NCBI GenBank assembly: GCA_003235785.1
Contig: QJYE01000056.1
Span: 1-5,271 of the forward strand
Reading direction: 5' to 3'
DNA: 5,271 nucleotides
DNA from: Nitrospirota bacterium
GTDB taxonomy: Bacteria; Nitrospirota; Nitrospiria; Nitrospirales; UBA8639
Below are positions 1 through 5,147 of the stretch, one piece after another. The notes below the pieces were generated by a model. It searched no databases, was not told where the DNA came from, and worked only from the letters and a program-made list of their open reading frames with translations. The position numbers and the translations under genes were made by a program. Within the stretch, counting starts at the first letter, position 1. Each line of letters begins with the position of its first letter.

Positions 1-3
1 GAA

Positions 4-104
4 AGCCACATGGCGATAGCCACCACATCTGCTTATCTAGTCCATTCGCACTGAAGGAAGCACATACAGGACGATCTTTGGTGGCTGCTTAGCTCCTTGT
101 GGCT
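4..104. repeat. Nested short inverted repeats over the methyltransferase 3' end
   Basis: AGCCACA (4-10) is the reverse complement of TGTGGCT (98-104), and AGCCACC (18-24) of GGTGGCT (80-86); the pairs are nested and enclose the stop codon. A local hairpin TGGC-GATA-GCCA (11-22) competes with them. No T-run is visible within the window, so it is not called a terminator. Confidence 0.3.
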
Positions 105-907
105 ACGATTTCTAAATATTCGCCTTTCAGGGACGTTGTTCCATCGGTGGCTTCGTTGAATTGGGCAAAGAGATGTTTTAATTCGTGGCGCAAGTCGGCT
201 TTGGCTGGTTCCGGTAAGACCGTAAAGGCTCGATGGACCGGCCCAAAATATTGGCCGAAAAATTCCACAACCTGTTCGACGGCAAAGGGGTAGGTCCAGG
301 AGGGATAGTGGCGTCGGGTGAGCGTGAGATTGCTGGTTCCTTGGCTGAAGCGGTGGCGAGCCGTGTCCTCATCACCCCACAAGGGAGGCGGTGGAACATC
401 CAGAGGTGGAGGAAGGTATTTCCCAATCGCCTTGAACATATGCCCGGGAAGGCTCTGAGGGGTCCAGTTCCCCATGATGATTCTGCCACCCGGCCGACAT
501 ACTCGCAGCAGCTCGGCGGCCACTTTTTCTGGCCGAGGAGCAAACATGGCTCCAATTAAACTGACCACCACATCAAAGGACGCATCGGGAAAGGGCAATT
601 GTTCCGCATCACCCTCCGCAAACTGGGCATCAAGGCCCTCGGCTTGCGCACGGGAACACGCCTGCTGAATCAAGTTTGAGGCGATATCCACCCCAGTTAC
701 TCTCACCCCGTTCTTCGCTGCCGGAATGGCAATTTGCCCTGTCCCACATCCGACATCCAGCATCTTTTGACCTGGACTAATATACCAGGACCTGAAGATT
801 TCCACGGCTCCAGGCTCCATGTATTTAGCAAAGGTGCCGTAATCTCCCGCTTCCCAGGTGGATTTCATTTTGGATTTAATGGCTTCGATTTCTGGGGCGT
901 GGGGCAT
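89..907 (-). CDS. Class I SAM-dependent methyltransferase, substrate unknown
   Basis: Encodes 272 residues. The fold is recognisable from the SAM-binding motifs: LDVGCGTGQ (about residues 50-58, motif I), VTGVD with acidic D74 (ribose contact), GDAEQLPFPDASFDVV (99-114, D100 for adenine) and LLRVCRPGG (133-141). This order is typical of the Methyltransf_11/25-like group that includes UbiE-type enzymes. The C-terminal half carries a proline-rich stretch ending PPLWGDE (about 166-180), seen in a common uncharacterised branch of soluble methyltransferases; it may shape the acceptor pocket. The substrate cannot be read from sequence. The ATG at 907 is chosen because GGAGAAG lies 7 bases upstream. 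An in-frame GTG at 943 would add 12 residues but has no ribosome site. It is cytoplasmic, transcribed away from the envelope genes, and no partner gene is visible. The general assignment is firm; any pathway would be guesswork. Confidence 0.9.
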   Translation of the reverse strand: MPHAPEIEAIKSKMKSTWEAGDYGTFAKYMEPGAVEIFRSWYISPGQKMLDVGCGTGQIAIPAAKNGVRVTGVDIASNLIQQACSRAQAEGLDAQFAEGDAEQLPFPDASFDVVVSLIGAMFAPRPEKVAAELLRVCRPGGRIIMGNWTPQSLPGHMFKAIGKYLPPPLDVPPPPLWGDEDTARHRFSQGTSNLTLTRRHYPSWTYPFAVEQVVEFFGQYFGPVHRAFTVLPEPAKADLRHELKHLFAQFNEATDGTTSLKGEYLEIVATRS

Positions 908-914
908 GGGGCTA

Positions 915-921
915 CTTCTCC
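915..921 (-). promoter_or_regulatory. Ribosome binding site deciding the methyltransferase start
   Basis: On the minus strand this reads GGAGAAG, 7 bases before the ATG at 907. The alternative GTG start at 943 has no comparable site, so this supports the shorter protein. Confidence 0.7.
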
Positions 922-956
922 AGCGTGAGGGTTGATGCAGCACGGTAGAGCATCAT

Positions 957-988
957 GTCGGGAAACTAATGAACAGCTGTTTCCTGGC
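957..988. repeat. Inverted repeat with inner AACAGCTGTT palindrome
   Basis: GGAAAC (961-966) is the exact reverse complement of GTTTCC (979-984), with a 12-base loop. In plus-strand RNA the stem can be extended outward to 957/988 with two G-U wobbles; in minus-strand RNA those become mismatches. Within it, 972-981 is a perfect 10-base palindrome, AACAGCTGTT. It lies about 50 bases upstream of the methyltransferase start and has no T-run after it, so it is not an intrinsic terminator. It could be an operator for a dimeric regulator or a leader hairpin; chance is also possible. Confidence 0.4.
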
Positions 989-1219
989 CGAAGAGCGTAA
1001 GGAATAGTTGGTGGAAAGATCAAGATTGTCCGCACGGTTCAATAAACCCAACGGATCATCTTCGCGTTTTCCTCCCTAGCTTATCGGAATAGGTTCCATA
1101 ACAGGTTTGTCTAATAACCGGCCAGCCCATCAATAGTCCACCACTCAAAAATGACTTAAGTTGACGATCTCATTTAGAGGGCTTTGAACGAGTGTTTTGA
1201 GCTGTTAATCGTCATTCAA

Positions 1220-1250
1220 CCCCATTTTCTCTTCTTTTTCCTATTTCTTC
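1220..1250 (+). other. Pyrimidine-rich tract upstream of the lipoprotein gene
   Basis: Of 31 bases, 29 are C or T on the plus strand; the only exceptions are A at 1224 and 1243. It ends 107 bases before the lipoprotein ATG. No stable hairpin precedes it, so it does not look like an intrinsic terminator. Such tracts can be C/U-rich leader segments or bent or non-B DNA; no function is shown. Confidence 0.4.
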
Positions 1251-1357
1251 GGCTTTGAAGTTTGCCAATGGATCGGCAATCTTTCCTACAGATTTTGAGA
1301 CTCCCGACGAAAAGAACTTTCAAAGTGAAAATCCTTTTTTGTGGGAGACAAGAAACG

Positions 1358-1804
1358 ATGAAACAACAACTAGGAGTGGGCCTCGGTATCAAATGTCTAT
1401 TTGTGGCAGTGGCGTTAGTCACGTTGACCATTGGATGTAACAGCCCTCGGTCGGTGGGCATCCATATTGGCGATCATGACCGGCCGTCCTATCCGGTGGT
1501 GCATAAGAGGACTGGTCCTCCACCCCATGCCCCCGCGCATGGCTATCGTAAGAAATTTGCCTATCACTACTACCCCACGGCCAATGTCTACTACGATCGG
1601 TCTCGGGGCGTGTATTTCTATCTCTCAGGAAGTCAGTGGGCAATGGCCGTCTCTCTGCCCTCTTCCATCCACATTAATATTAATGAAGCGGTGTCACTGG
1701 AACTCGATACTGACCGGCCGTATGTCGACAACGCCAGCCATATCAAACAGGTCAAATACAAAGGGAAAGGCCCAAAGCATAACAAGCATCCTTGGAAAAA
1801 GTAG
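1358..1804 (+). CDS. His/Tyr-rich outer-membrane-type lipoprotein, function unknown
   Basis: Encodes 148 residues. The N-terminus is a lipoprotein signal: basic start MKQQ, hydrophobic stretch to about residue 25, then LTIGC with lipidated C27. Threonine at -3 makes the lipobox slightly atypical. Residue +2 is Asn, not Asp, which by the E. coli rule favours the outer membrane. The mature part has a GPPPHAPAHGYR segment (53-64), an aromatic core YHYYPTANVYYD (69-80) and VYFYLSG..W..SLPSS (85-103), then LELDTDRPY (114-122) and a basic Lys/His/Trp tail (130-148). From memory, the GPPPHAPAHGYR plus YYP..VYYD arrangement occurs in uncharacterised lipoproteins of other diderms. The protein holds ten histidines in 148 residues. 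ATG 1358 is chosen because GGGAGA (1343-1348) lies 9 bases upstream and the signal peptide begins there. It is the first gene of the envelope run; metal binding is only a thought. Confidence 0.85.
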   Translation: MKQQLGVGLGIKCLFVAVALVTLTIGCNSPRSVGIHIGDHDRPSYPVVHKRTGPPPHAPAHGYRKKFAYHYYPTANVYYDRSRGVYFYLSGSQWAMAVSLPSSIHININEAVSLELDTDRPYVDNASHIKQVKYKGKGPKHNKHPWKK

Positions 1805-1876
1805 GGAGTGGACACAAGAGCCGATGCCCCTAGATCTCAACTCATTTTCATTATTTTTTAGAGAGGTCAGTCAGGA

Positions 1877-2437
1877 ATGAGGAAAAATCAAAGAAAAGAG
1901 CTGTCGATAAGGATCATCACGTCAGGGGTGATCGCATGGCTTGTGTTGGGTTCCATTGTCCTGCCGGATCGAGTCCAGGCCGCCAATCCAACACCCCCAA
2001 AACCATGGAGCATGGGAGGCGCCATGGGCTTCCTGGCCAATACGCCGGACGATACCGCTTTCGCGCTGAATTTCAATGCCGATGCCCGTCTGAATCAACA
2101 TGTTTCTGTTGGGCCGCTCCTGCAACTAAGCTTTACCGATGACCTCACCCTTGTGGGGCTTTCTGGACAAGGCAAATATAGAATTCCCCTTCCCGAGGCC
2201 GACAAACGGTTCAAGCTCATGCTCCAGGCCGGAATCGGATTTGTCCATGCGGATGTCGGGCCGTCCGATACCTCCTTTCTGATTCCTCTCGGAGTGGGCG
2301 TAGAATATCAAGTCAATTCTACCGTGGCGTTGACCAGCGACTTTCTGCTGAACTTTACGGATTTGGATGTTGGGCGGGGACGGGGCCATGATGATACCAA
2401 TGTGATGCCGGGGTTGACGTTCGGTGTGCGATTCTGA
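1877..2437 (+). CDS. Small outer-membrane beta-barrel protein
   Basis: Encodes 186 residues. A long basic N-region, hydrophobic core (about 13-29) and VQA|ANP give a Sec signal peptide cleaved after residue 35. The mature part of about 151 residues can be read as eight alternating amphipathic strands, beginning near WSMGGAMGFLA and ending VMPGLTFGVRF. The terminal Phe, with hydrophobic residues at alternate positions, is the classic recognition signal for the BAM barrel-assembly machinery. Size and strand count suit an OmpX/OmpW/OmpA-like eight-stranded barrel, which is usually structural or adhesive rather than a large pore; I cannot name a closer family. The start has GAGAGG (1861-1866), 10 bases upstream. 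It lies 72 bases after the lipoprotein gene with no terminator between, so co-transcription is likely. Localisation is well supported; function is unknown. Confidence 0.85.
   Translation: MRKNQRKELSIRIITSGVIAWLVLGSIVLPDRVQAANPTPPKPWSMGGAMGFLANTPDDTAFALNFNADARLNQHVSVGPLLQLSFTDDLTLVGLSGQGKYRIPLPEADKRFKLMLQAGIGFVHADVGPSDTSFLIPLGVGVEYQVNSTVALTSDFLLNFTDLDVGRGRGHDDTNVMPGLTFGVRF
2401..2421 (+). repeat. Copy 1 of a 21-base imperfect direct repeat (end of barrel gene)
   Basis: TGTGATGCCGGGGT (2401-2414) recurs exactly at 3071-3084; over 21 bases 19 match. Here it encodes Val-Met-Pro-Gly-Leu-Thr in the last strand of the barrel protein. Confidence 0.6.
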
Positions 2438-2515
2438 ATGTGCTTCCCACCCACTACCTCACGCTTGCCACCTGAGGTTCCTAAAGGAAACAAATTCAAA
2501 AAAGGAAGATAAGTT

Positions 2516-3037
2516 ATGAAACAATGGTCCTGGATGGTACAGCATGTGGTCGCTATAGCTCTGGCTCTGATCTTAGGATTTCTGCTCGGTCAAATCCCTC
2601 TCTTTTCTGAAACCCCCTTAGGCAGTCCAAAGTTACGGGCGGCTCATTGGCTCCAATTTTTCAGTGTCGGTGGAGCTCTGTTTCTCTTATGGCGGATCGG
2701 GCAACGGTTGGCGATTGAGCTTCCCACCTTATGCCCCAGGATGATGTTTTTAGGCCCGATGATTGTGCCGGTGACCACGTTAATGGTCCTCGTGGCCAGC
2801 CATCCCGTGTGCGGTCAAATCCTTCGAGCGTTCGTCGGAAAAACAGGGAAGGGCATTTTTAATTGGCTATTTATCCTCGGGATGGTCAGTGCCGCCCTCT
2901 GGGTGATTCTTGCCTGGTTCCTCAAGGCTGCCCCCATGCTTCAGGCCTGGGAGAAGGCATCCGAGCCAGCCTTAAAAGGGGATCGGGAATCCAGAGAACC
3001 ATCCTATGTGGCCACCACTGGTGAAGAACCAGCATAA
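2516..3037 (+). CDS. Four-helix inner-membrane protein, function unknown
   Basis: Encodes 173 residues with four hydrophobic segments at about 7-27, 45-61, 78-97 and 115-136, then a hydrophilic tail of about 36 residues rich in Glu, Lys and Arg. There is no cleavable signal motif, so the first segment is probably a true transmembrane helix. The segment 60-75, between helices 2 and 3, carries three arginines (R60, R64, R75). With the positive-inside rule this suggests both ends in the cytoplasm, but basic residues in the other loops leave that uncertain. C73 and C99 flank helix 3 on opposite faces and so are unlikely to pair with each other. AAGGAAG (2502-2508) lies 7 bases before the ATG and supports the start. 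I do not recognise a family. Position among outer-membrane genes hints at an envelope role, no more. Confidence 0.82.
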   Translation: MKQWSWMVQHVVAIALALILGFLLGQIPLFSETPLGSPKLRAAHWLQFFSVGGALFLLWRIGQRLAIELPTLCPRMMFLGPMIVPVTTLMVLVASHPVCGQILRAFVGKTGKGIFNWLFILGMVSAALWVILAWFLKAAPMLQAWEKASEPALKGDRESREPSYVATTGEEPA

Positions 3038-3070
3038 CCAATGAAGCGAGATAGGCTCTTCTAGCACTTC

Positions 3071-3091
3071 TGTGATGCCGGGGTGGACCTT
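3071..3091 (+). repeat. Copy 2 of the 21-base imperfect direct repeat (leader of small secreted protein)
   Basis: Matches 2401-2421 at 19 of 21 positions, the first 14 exactly. It sits in the 100-base gap between the four-helix membrane protein and the small secreted protein. Read in the same frame it gives Val-Met-Pro-Gly-Trp-Thr, but this is upstream of the chosen start, so it is probably not translated. It may be a decayed fragment of a barrel gene end, or chance. Confidence 0.5.
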
Positions 3092-3125
3092 GCTAGCGAA
3101 TTGGTCAACGCTCGGTGAATTTTTT

Positions 3126-3132
3126 AAGGAGG
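3126..3132 (+). promoter_or_regulatory. Strong ribosome binding site fixing a GTG start
   Basis: AAGGAGG, a full Shine-Dalgarno match, lies 5 bases before the GTG at 3138. This chooses GTG over the in-frame GTG/ATG codons near 3072-3077, which lack such a site and would place 22 hydrophilic residues before the signal peptide. Confidence 0.75.
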
Positions 3133-3137
3133 ATTCC

Positions 3138-3446
3138 GTGCTGAAGGAAAGCAACGCAAGAAAAAGTCTTCTCCTAGGACTTTTCTTGGTCGCATTTGTT
3201 GGCATCCCTGTGCTCAGTCCTGCAGAGCAATCGATCCCTTCAACAGATGGAGAACAATCCCAGGCGCAGGCATCGTCCAAACAAAATTCCTCGGCTATCA
3301 CATTTTCTGACGTGGGAAATTGGTTGCAGCGGTCGGGGAATCGGGTCGGGGAAGAACTTTCTAAAGCTGCAAGTAAAACCGCGTCTGCCATCAAAAAGAC
3401 GGTATCAGGGGGCAAGCCAGGAGACCGCTCCGAGGACAGTCAATAA
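3138..3446 (+). CDS. Small secreted protein with amphipathic C-terminal helix, function unknown
   Basis: Encodes 102 residues from a GTG start. A basic N-region is followed by a hydrophobic core (about 11-25) and LSPA|EQ, a plausible signal peptidase site after residue 29. The next 25 residues are rich in Ser, Gln and Ala and look disordered. Residues 54-90, including FSDVGNWLQRSGNRVGEEL and a following Ala/Ser/Lys run, look like one amphipathic helix with aliphatic residues every three to four positions. The end (GGKPGDRSEDSQ) is polar. The mature protein would be about 73 residues in the periplasm, possibly resting on a membrane or partner surface by the helix. I recognise no family. The gap to the preceding gene is 100 bases. 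The strong ribosome site and clear signal peptide argue it is real despite its size. Confidence 0.75.
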   Translation: MLKESNARKSLLLGLFLVAFVGIPVLSPAEQSIPSTDGEQSQAQASSKQNSSAITFSDVGNWLQRSGNRVGEELSKAASKTASAIKKTVSGGKPGDRSEDSQ

Positions 3447-3500
3447 AGAATTGTTTTAGAGACCTTTATTATCAGGTGGTCCTGTCTCTGAGCAACCGAA

Positions 3501-3529
3501 GTGATCGGTCCAACCGGCACCATTTTTTT
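3501..3529 (+). terminator. Possible weak intrinsic terminator or attenuator before the OmpA-domain gene
   Basis: GTG (3501-3503) pairs with CAC (3518-3520) and CGGT (3506-3509) with ACCG (3513-3516) around a 3-base loop, leaving a small internal loop. Seven T's follow at 3523-3529. The stem is only 7 pairs and interrupted, so it may act partially or not at all. If real it would separate the first four envelope genes from the last two. It sits just ahead of the OmpA ribosome site. Confidence 0.35.
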
Positions 3530-3550
3530 ACCAAACGGGAGGAAGTATTC

Positions 3551-4252
3551 ATGCAAGGGTTAAGAGTACATGGAAGGACAGTGCTGTTGGTATTGTGCGT
3601 CTTGGGAGCCATGGGCTGTGCAGAAACCGATCCCTATCGAAACACGAAGTGGGGAGCCGGAATCGGAGCGGCCAGCGGAGCGGGCTTAGGGGCCATTTTC
3701 GATTCCAACAACCGGGGCCGAGGCGCGGCGATCGGGGCCACCGTCGGAGCGCTGGCCGGAGCGGGCGTGGGCTACTATATGGATCAACAGCAGCGGGATA
3801 TTGAAAAGGAGCTGGAGCAGGAACTACACAGCCAGGCGATTGACCTGCAGCGACTCGAGGACAATACCTTGCAACTTAATGTGCGGAGTGACGCCTCGTT
3901 CGATGTGAATAGCGCCCAGATCAATCCGGGATTTGGAGATAGTCTAGAGAAGATTGCCGTTATTCTTGGGAAATATGATCGGACGGTGATCCATATCATC
4001 GGACACACGGATAACACGGGCTCGGAGGCCTATAATCAGGAACTTTCTGAGCGACGCGCTGATACCGTGGCGCGGTATCTCGGCCAACAGGGGATCACCC
4101 CTGAACGCTTGCGAGCCCAGGGACGCGGGGAACGTCACCCACGAGCCACCAATGCCACCGAAAGGGGCCGGCGGAATAATCGCCGGGTCGAACTGTACAT
4201 CAAGCCCATCGAAGAAGGACGAGAACCGTGGGCCTATACGACACCGATCTAA
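3551..4252 (+). CDS. YiaD-like OmpA-family lipoprotein with glycine zipper
   Basis: Encodes 233 residues. A lipoprotein signal ends in GAMGC with lipidated C23; Ala at -3 is unusual, and Ala at +2 suits outer-membrane sorting. Residues 35-78 form a two-part glycine zipper (GAGIGAASGAGLG, then GAAIGATVGALAGAGVGYYMD), a predicted membrane-inserting hairpin. A short charged helix (about 80-105) leads to a C-terminal OmpA domain (about 107-217) with GHTDNTG (151-157), LSERRAD (165-171) and NRRVEL (210-215). D154 and R169 are the expected contacts with diaminopimelate in peptidoglycan. Order and length match E. coli YiaD (about 219 residues). The role is outer-membrane attachment to peptidoglycan. 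ATG 3551 follows GGGAGGAAG (3537-3545) and starts the signal peptide; an in-frame start at 3476 would add 25 polar residues and is rejected. It is closely followed by the next gene. The family call is very firm; orthology with yiaD is not proven. Confidence 0.95.
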   Translation: MQGLRVHGRTVLLVLCVLGAMGCAETDPYRNTKWGAGIGAASGAGLGAIFDSNNRGRGAAIGATVGALAGAGVGYYMDQQQRDIEKELEQELHSQAIDLQRLEDNTLQLNVRSDASFDVNSAQINPGFGDSLEKIAVILGKYDRTVIHIIGHTDNTGSEAYNQELSERRADTVARYLGQQGITPERLRAQGRGERHPRATNATERGRRNNRRVELYIKPIEEGREPWAYTTPI

Positions 4253-4265
4253 GGGTAAGGGACTT

Positions 4266-5099
4266 ATGCTGACACACGTTGTGGACTATCGTCCGGCATG
4301 CAAGTATTTGATAGTTTTGGTGATGGCGGTCCTTGTCTCCTCACCTGCCTCTGCCGCTCCTGTTTCAGTGCGGTTTCCAGAAGGCGTGACCCATGGCTTT
4401 TTGCTCGTGCGTTCGCTTGCCGGGGAAATTCTTGGTCAGGGGGAAATCACCCAAGTCGCCCAAGAGAGAGGTCTGGTTGAAAGTCGGTTGGTGTTCAGGT
4501 TCAACGATGGCTCTGTGCATGATGAAAAGGTCGCGTTCTCCCAAAATGGCGTGTTTACGTTGCTCACGTATCACTTGATCCAACGCGGCCCGTTCTTTCC
4601 CGAACAGGTTGACATATTTTTCGATCGAGGCGCAGGAGAATATAAGGTAAAAACCATAAGTGGAGAAAATGAAAATGAAAAAAAAGAAGAAGTTTGGGCT
4701 GGAGAATTGAAACTGCCCAAGGACGTCTATAATGGGATGGTGGTCATGACGGTGCTGAACCTGCCAAAAAGCACCACTGAGACCGTGAAGATTCTGATAT
4801 TTACGCCAGAGCCTGAGATTATCAACCTGGACCTGCTTCCCAAGGAGGAGCACACCGTCCGCATCGGCACCCATTCACGGAAAGCTCTGAAGTATGTGTT
4901 CAAACCGGACATCGGCCTGATTCGGAAGTGGCTGGGCCGAATGACTGGCCGACTTCCTGATGACTTTCACTATCACTGTTGGGTCTTGGCCGATGAGATC
5001 CCCAGCTTCGTGGCCTACGAAGGTCCCTTGCAACTCATGGGGCCGCTCATGAAAATTGAATTGGTCAGCCCCGACTTGCTCGCCGCCTCTGCAAACTAA
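4266..5099 (+). CDS. Secreted protein of unknown function, possibly DUF3108-like
   Basis: Encodes 277 residues. The signal peptide has hydrophobic core 14-26 and PASA|AP cleavage after residue 30. The mature part is beta-rich: alternating hydrophobic residues such as GFLLVRSL and ESRLVFRF, then a charged low-complexity stretch ENENEKKEE (134-142), a GELKLPKDVYNG segment, and a C-terminal region WVLADEIPSFVAYEGPLQL. The late layout (a Leu-Pro segment mid-protein, then a substrate-loop-like W.. ADEIP..F..EGP near the end) reminds me of DUF3108-type periplasmic proteins, but I cannot confirm it. The start at 4266 has AAGGG sites 4 and 10 bases upstream. Only 13 bases separate it from the OmpA-domain gene, so the pair is almost certainly co-transcribed. 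An in-frame upstream start at 4152 would overlap that gene by about 100 bases and bury the signal peptide. An A8 run occurs at 4678-4685. Confidence 0.82.
   Translation: MLTHVVDYRPACKYLIVLVMAVLVSSPASAAPVSVRFPEGVTHGFLLVRSLAGEILGQGEITQVAQERGLVESRLVFRFNDGSVHDEKVAFSQNGVFTLLTYHLIQRGPFFPEQVDIFFDRGAGEYKVKTISGENENEKKEEVWAGELKLPKDVYNGMVVMTVLNLPKSTTETVKILIFTPEPEIINLDLLPKEEHTVRIGTHSRKALKYVFKPDIGLIRKWLGRMTGRLPDDFHYHCWVLADEIPSFVAYEGPLQLMGPLMKIELVSPDLLAASAN
4678..4685 (+). repeat. A8 homopolymer inside a coding region, after GAAAAT repeats
   Basis: Two GAAAAT units (4665-4676) lead into GAAAAAAAAG, with eight consecutive A's at 4678-4685. It encodes the Glu-Asn-Glu-Lys-Lys stretch of the last secreted protein. 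Losing or gaining one A would bring an early stop within about 10-20 codons. It could slip during replication or transcription; no phase variation is shown. Confidence 0.6.
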
Positions 5100-5113
5100 A
5101 AGGGGTATGTTTC

Positions 5114-5147
5114 GGTTAGCCCATAGGTTATCTGGGAAACCCTTTTT
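5114..5147 (+). terminator. Probable intrinsic terminator of the envelope gene run
   Basis: GGTT (5114-5117) pairs with AACC (5138-5141) and CCCA (5120-5123) with TGGG (5133-5136), with a 2-versus-1 base internal loop and a 9-base loop. Five T's follow at 5143-5147. It begins 15 bases after the stop codon of the last secreted protein, where a terminator is expected. Confidence 0.5.

Larger units (their letters stand above)
908..1357. other. Divergent intergenic region, no gene seen
   Basis: About 450 bases separate the divergent methyltransferase and lipoprotein genes, so the promoters of both should lie here. I see no convincing paired -35/-10 set on either strand. The best -35-like hexamer on the plus strand is TTGACG at 1161-1166, with no good -10 at 16-18 bases. 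The region holds an inverted repeat (957-988) and a pyrimidine tract (1220-1250), listed separately. Open frames here are short, lack ribosome sites, and resemble no family I know. An in-frame TTG/ATG extension of the lipoprotein back to 1262 exists but would bury its signal peptide, so I treat it as untranslated leader. Confidence 0.6.

Noticed and set aside
233..559. Plus-strand open frame of 108 codons
   Set aside because: It lies opposite the methyltransferase, whose SAM motifs are unmistakable; its translation shows no domain.
1262..1357. In-frame TTG/ATG extension of the lipoprotein
   Set aside because: It would put 32 residues before a clear lipoprotein signal peptide; the ribosome site at 1343-1348 serves the ATG at 1358.
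2478..2489. TTCCT-AA-AGGAA palindrome in the gap after the barrel gene
   Set aside because: The 5-bp arms with a 2-base spacer cannot form a stable RNA hairpin and no T-run follows.
3061..3096. CTAGCA/TGCTAG inverted repeat after the four-helix gene
   Set aside because: The stem is only 6 bp with a 24-base loop and no T-run; expected by chance at this size.
2972..3415. Minus-strand open frame of 147 codons
   Set aside because: It runs antisense to the small secreted protein, whose signal peptide and ribosome site are clear; no motif is seen in the antisense product.
3476..3550. In-frame upstream start for the OmpA-domain lipoprotein
   Set aside because: It adds 25 polar residues ahead of the lipoprotein signal; ATG 3551 has an excellent ribosome site.
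4152..4265. In-frame upstream start for the last secreted protein
   Set aside because: It overlaps the OmpA-domain gene by about 100 bases and would bury the signal peptide.
4365..4874. Long minus-strand open frame of 169 codons
   Set aside because: It is antisense to the secreted protein, has no recognisable domain, and includes a poly-Phe stretch created by the A-rich tract on the other strand.
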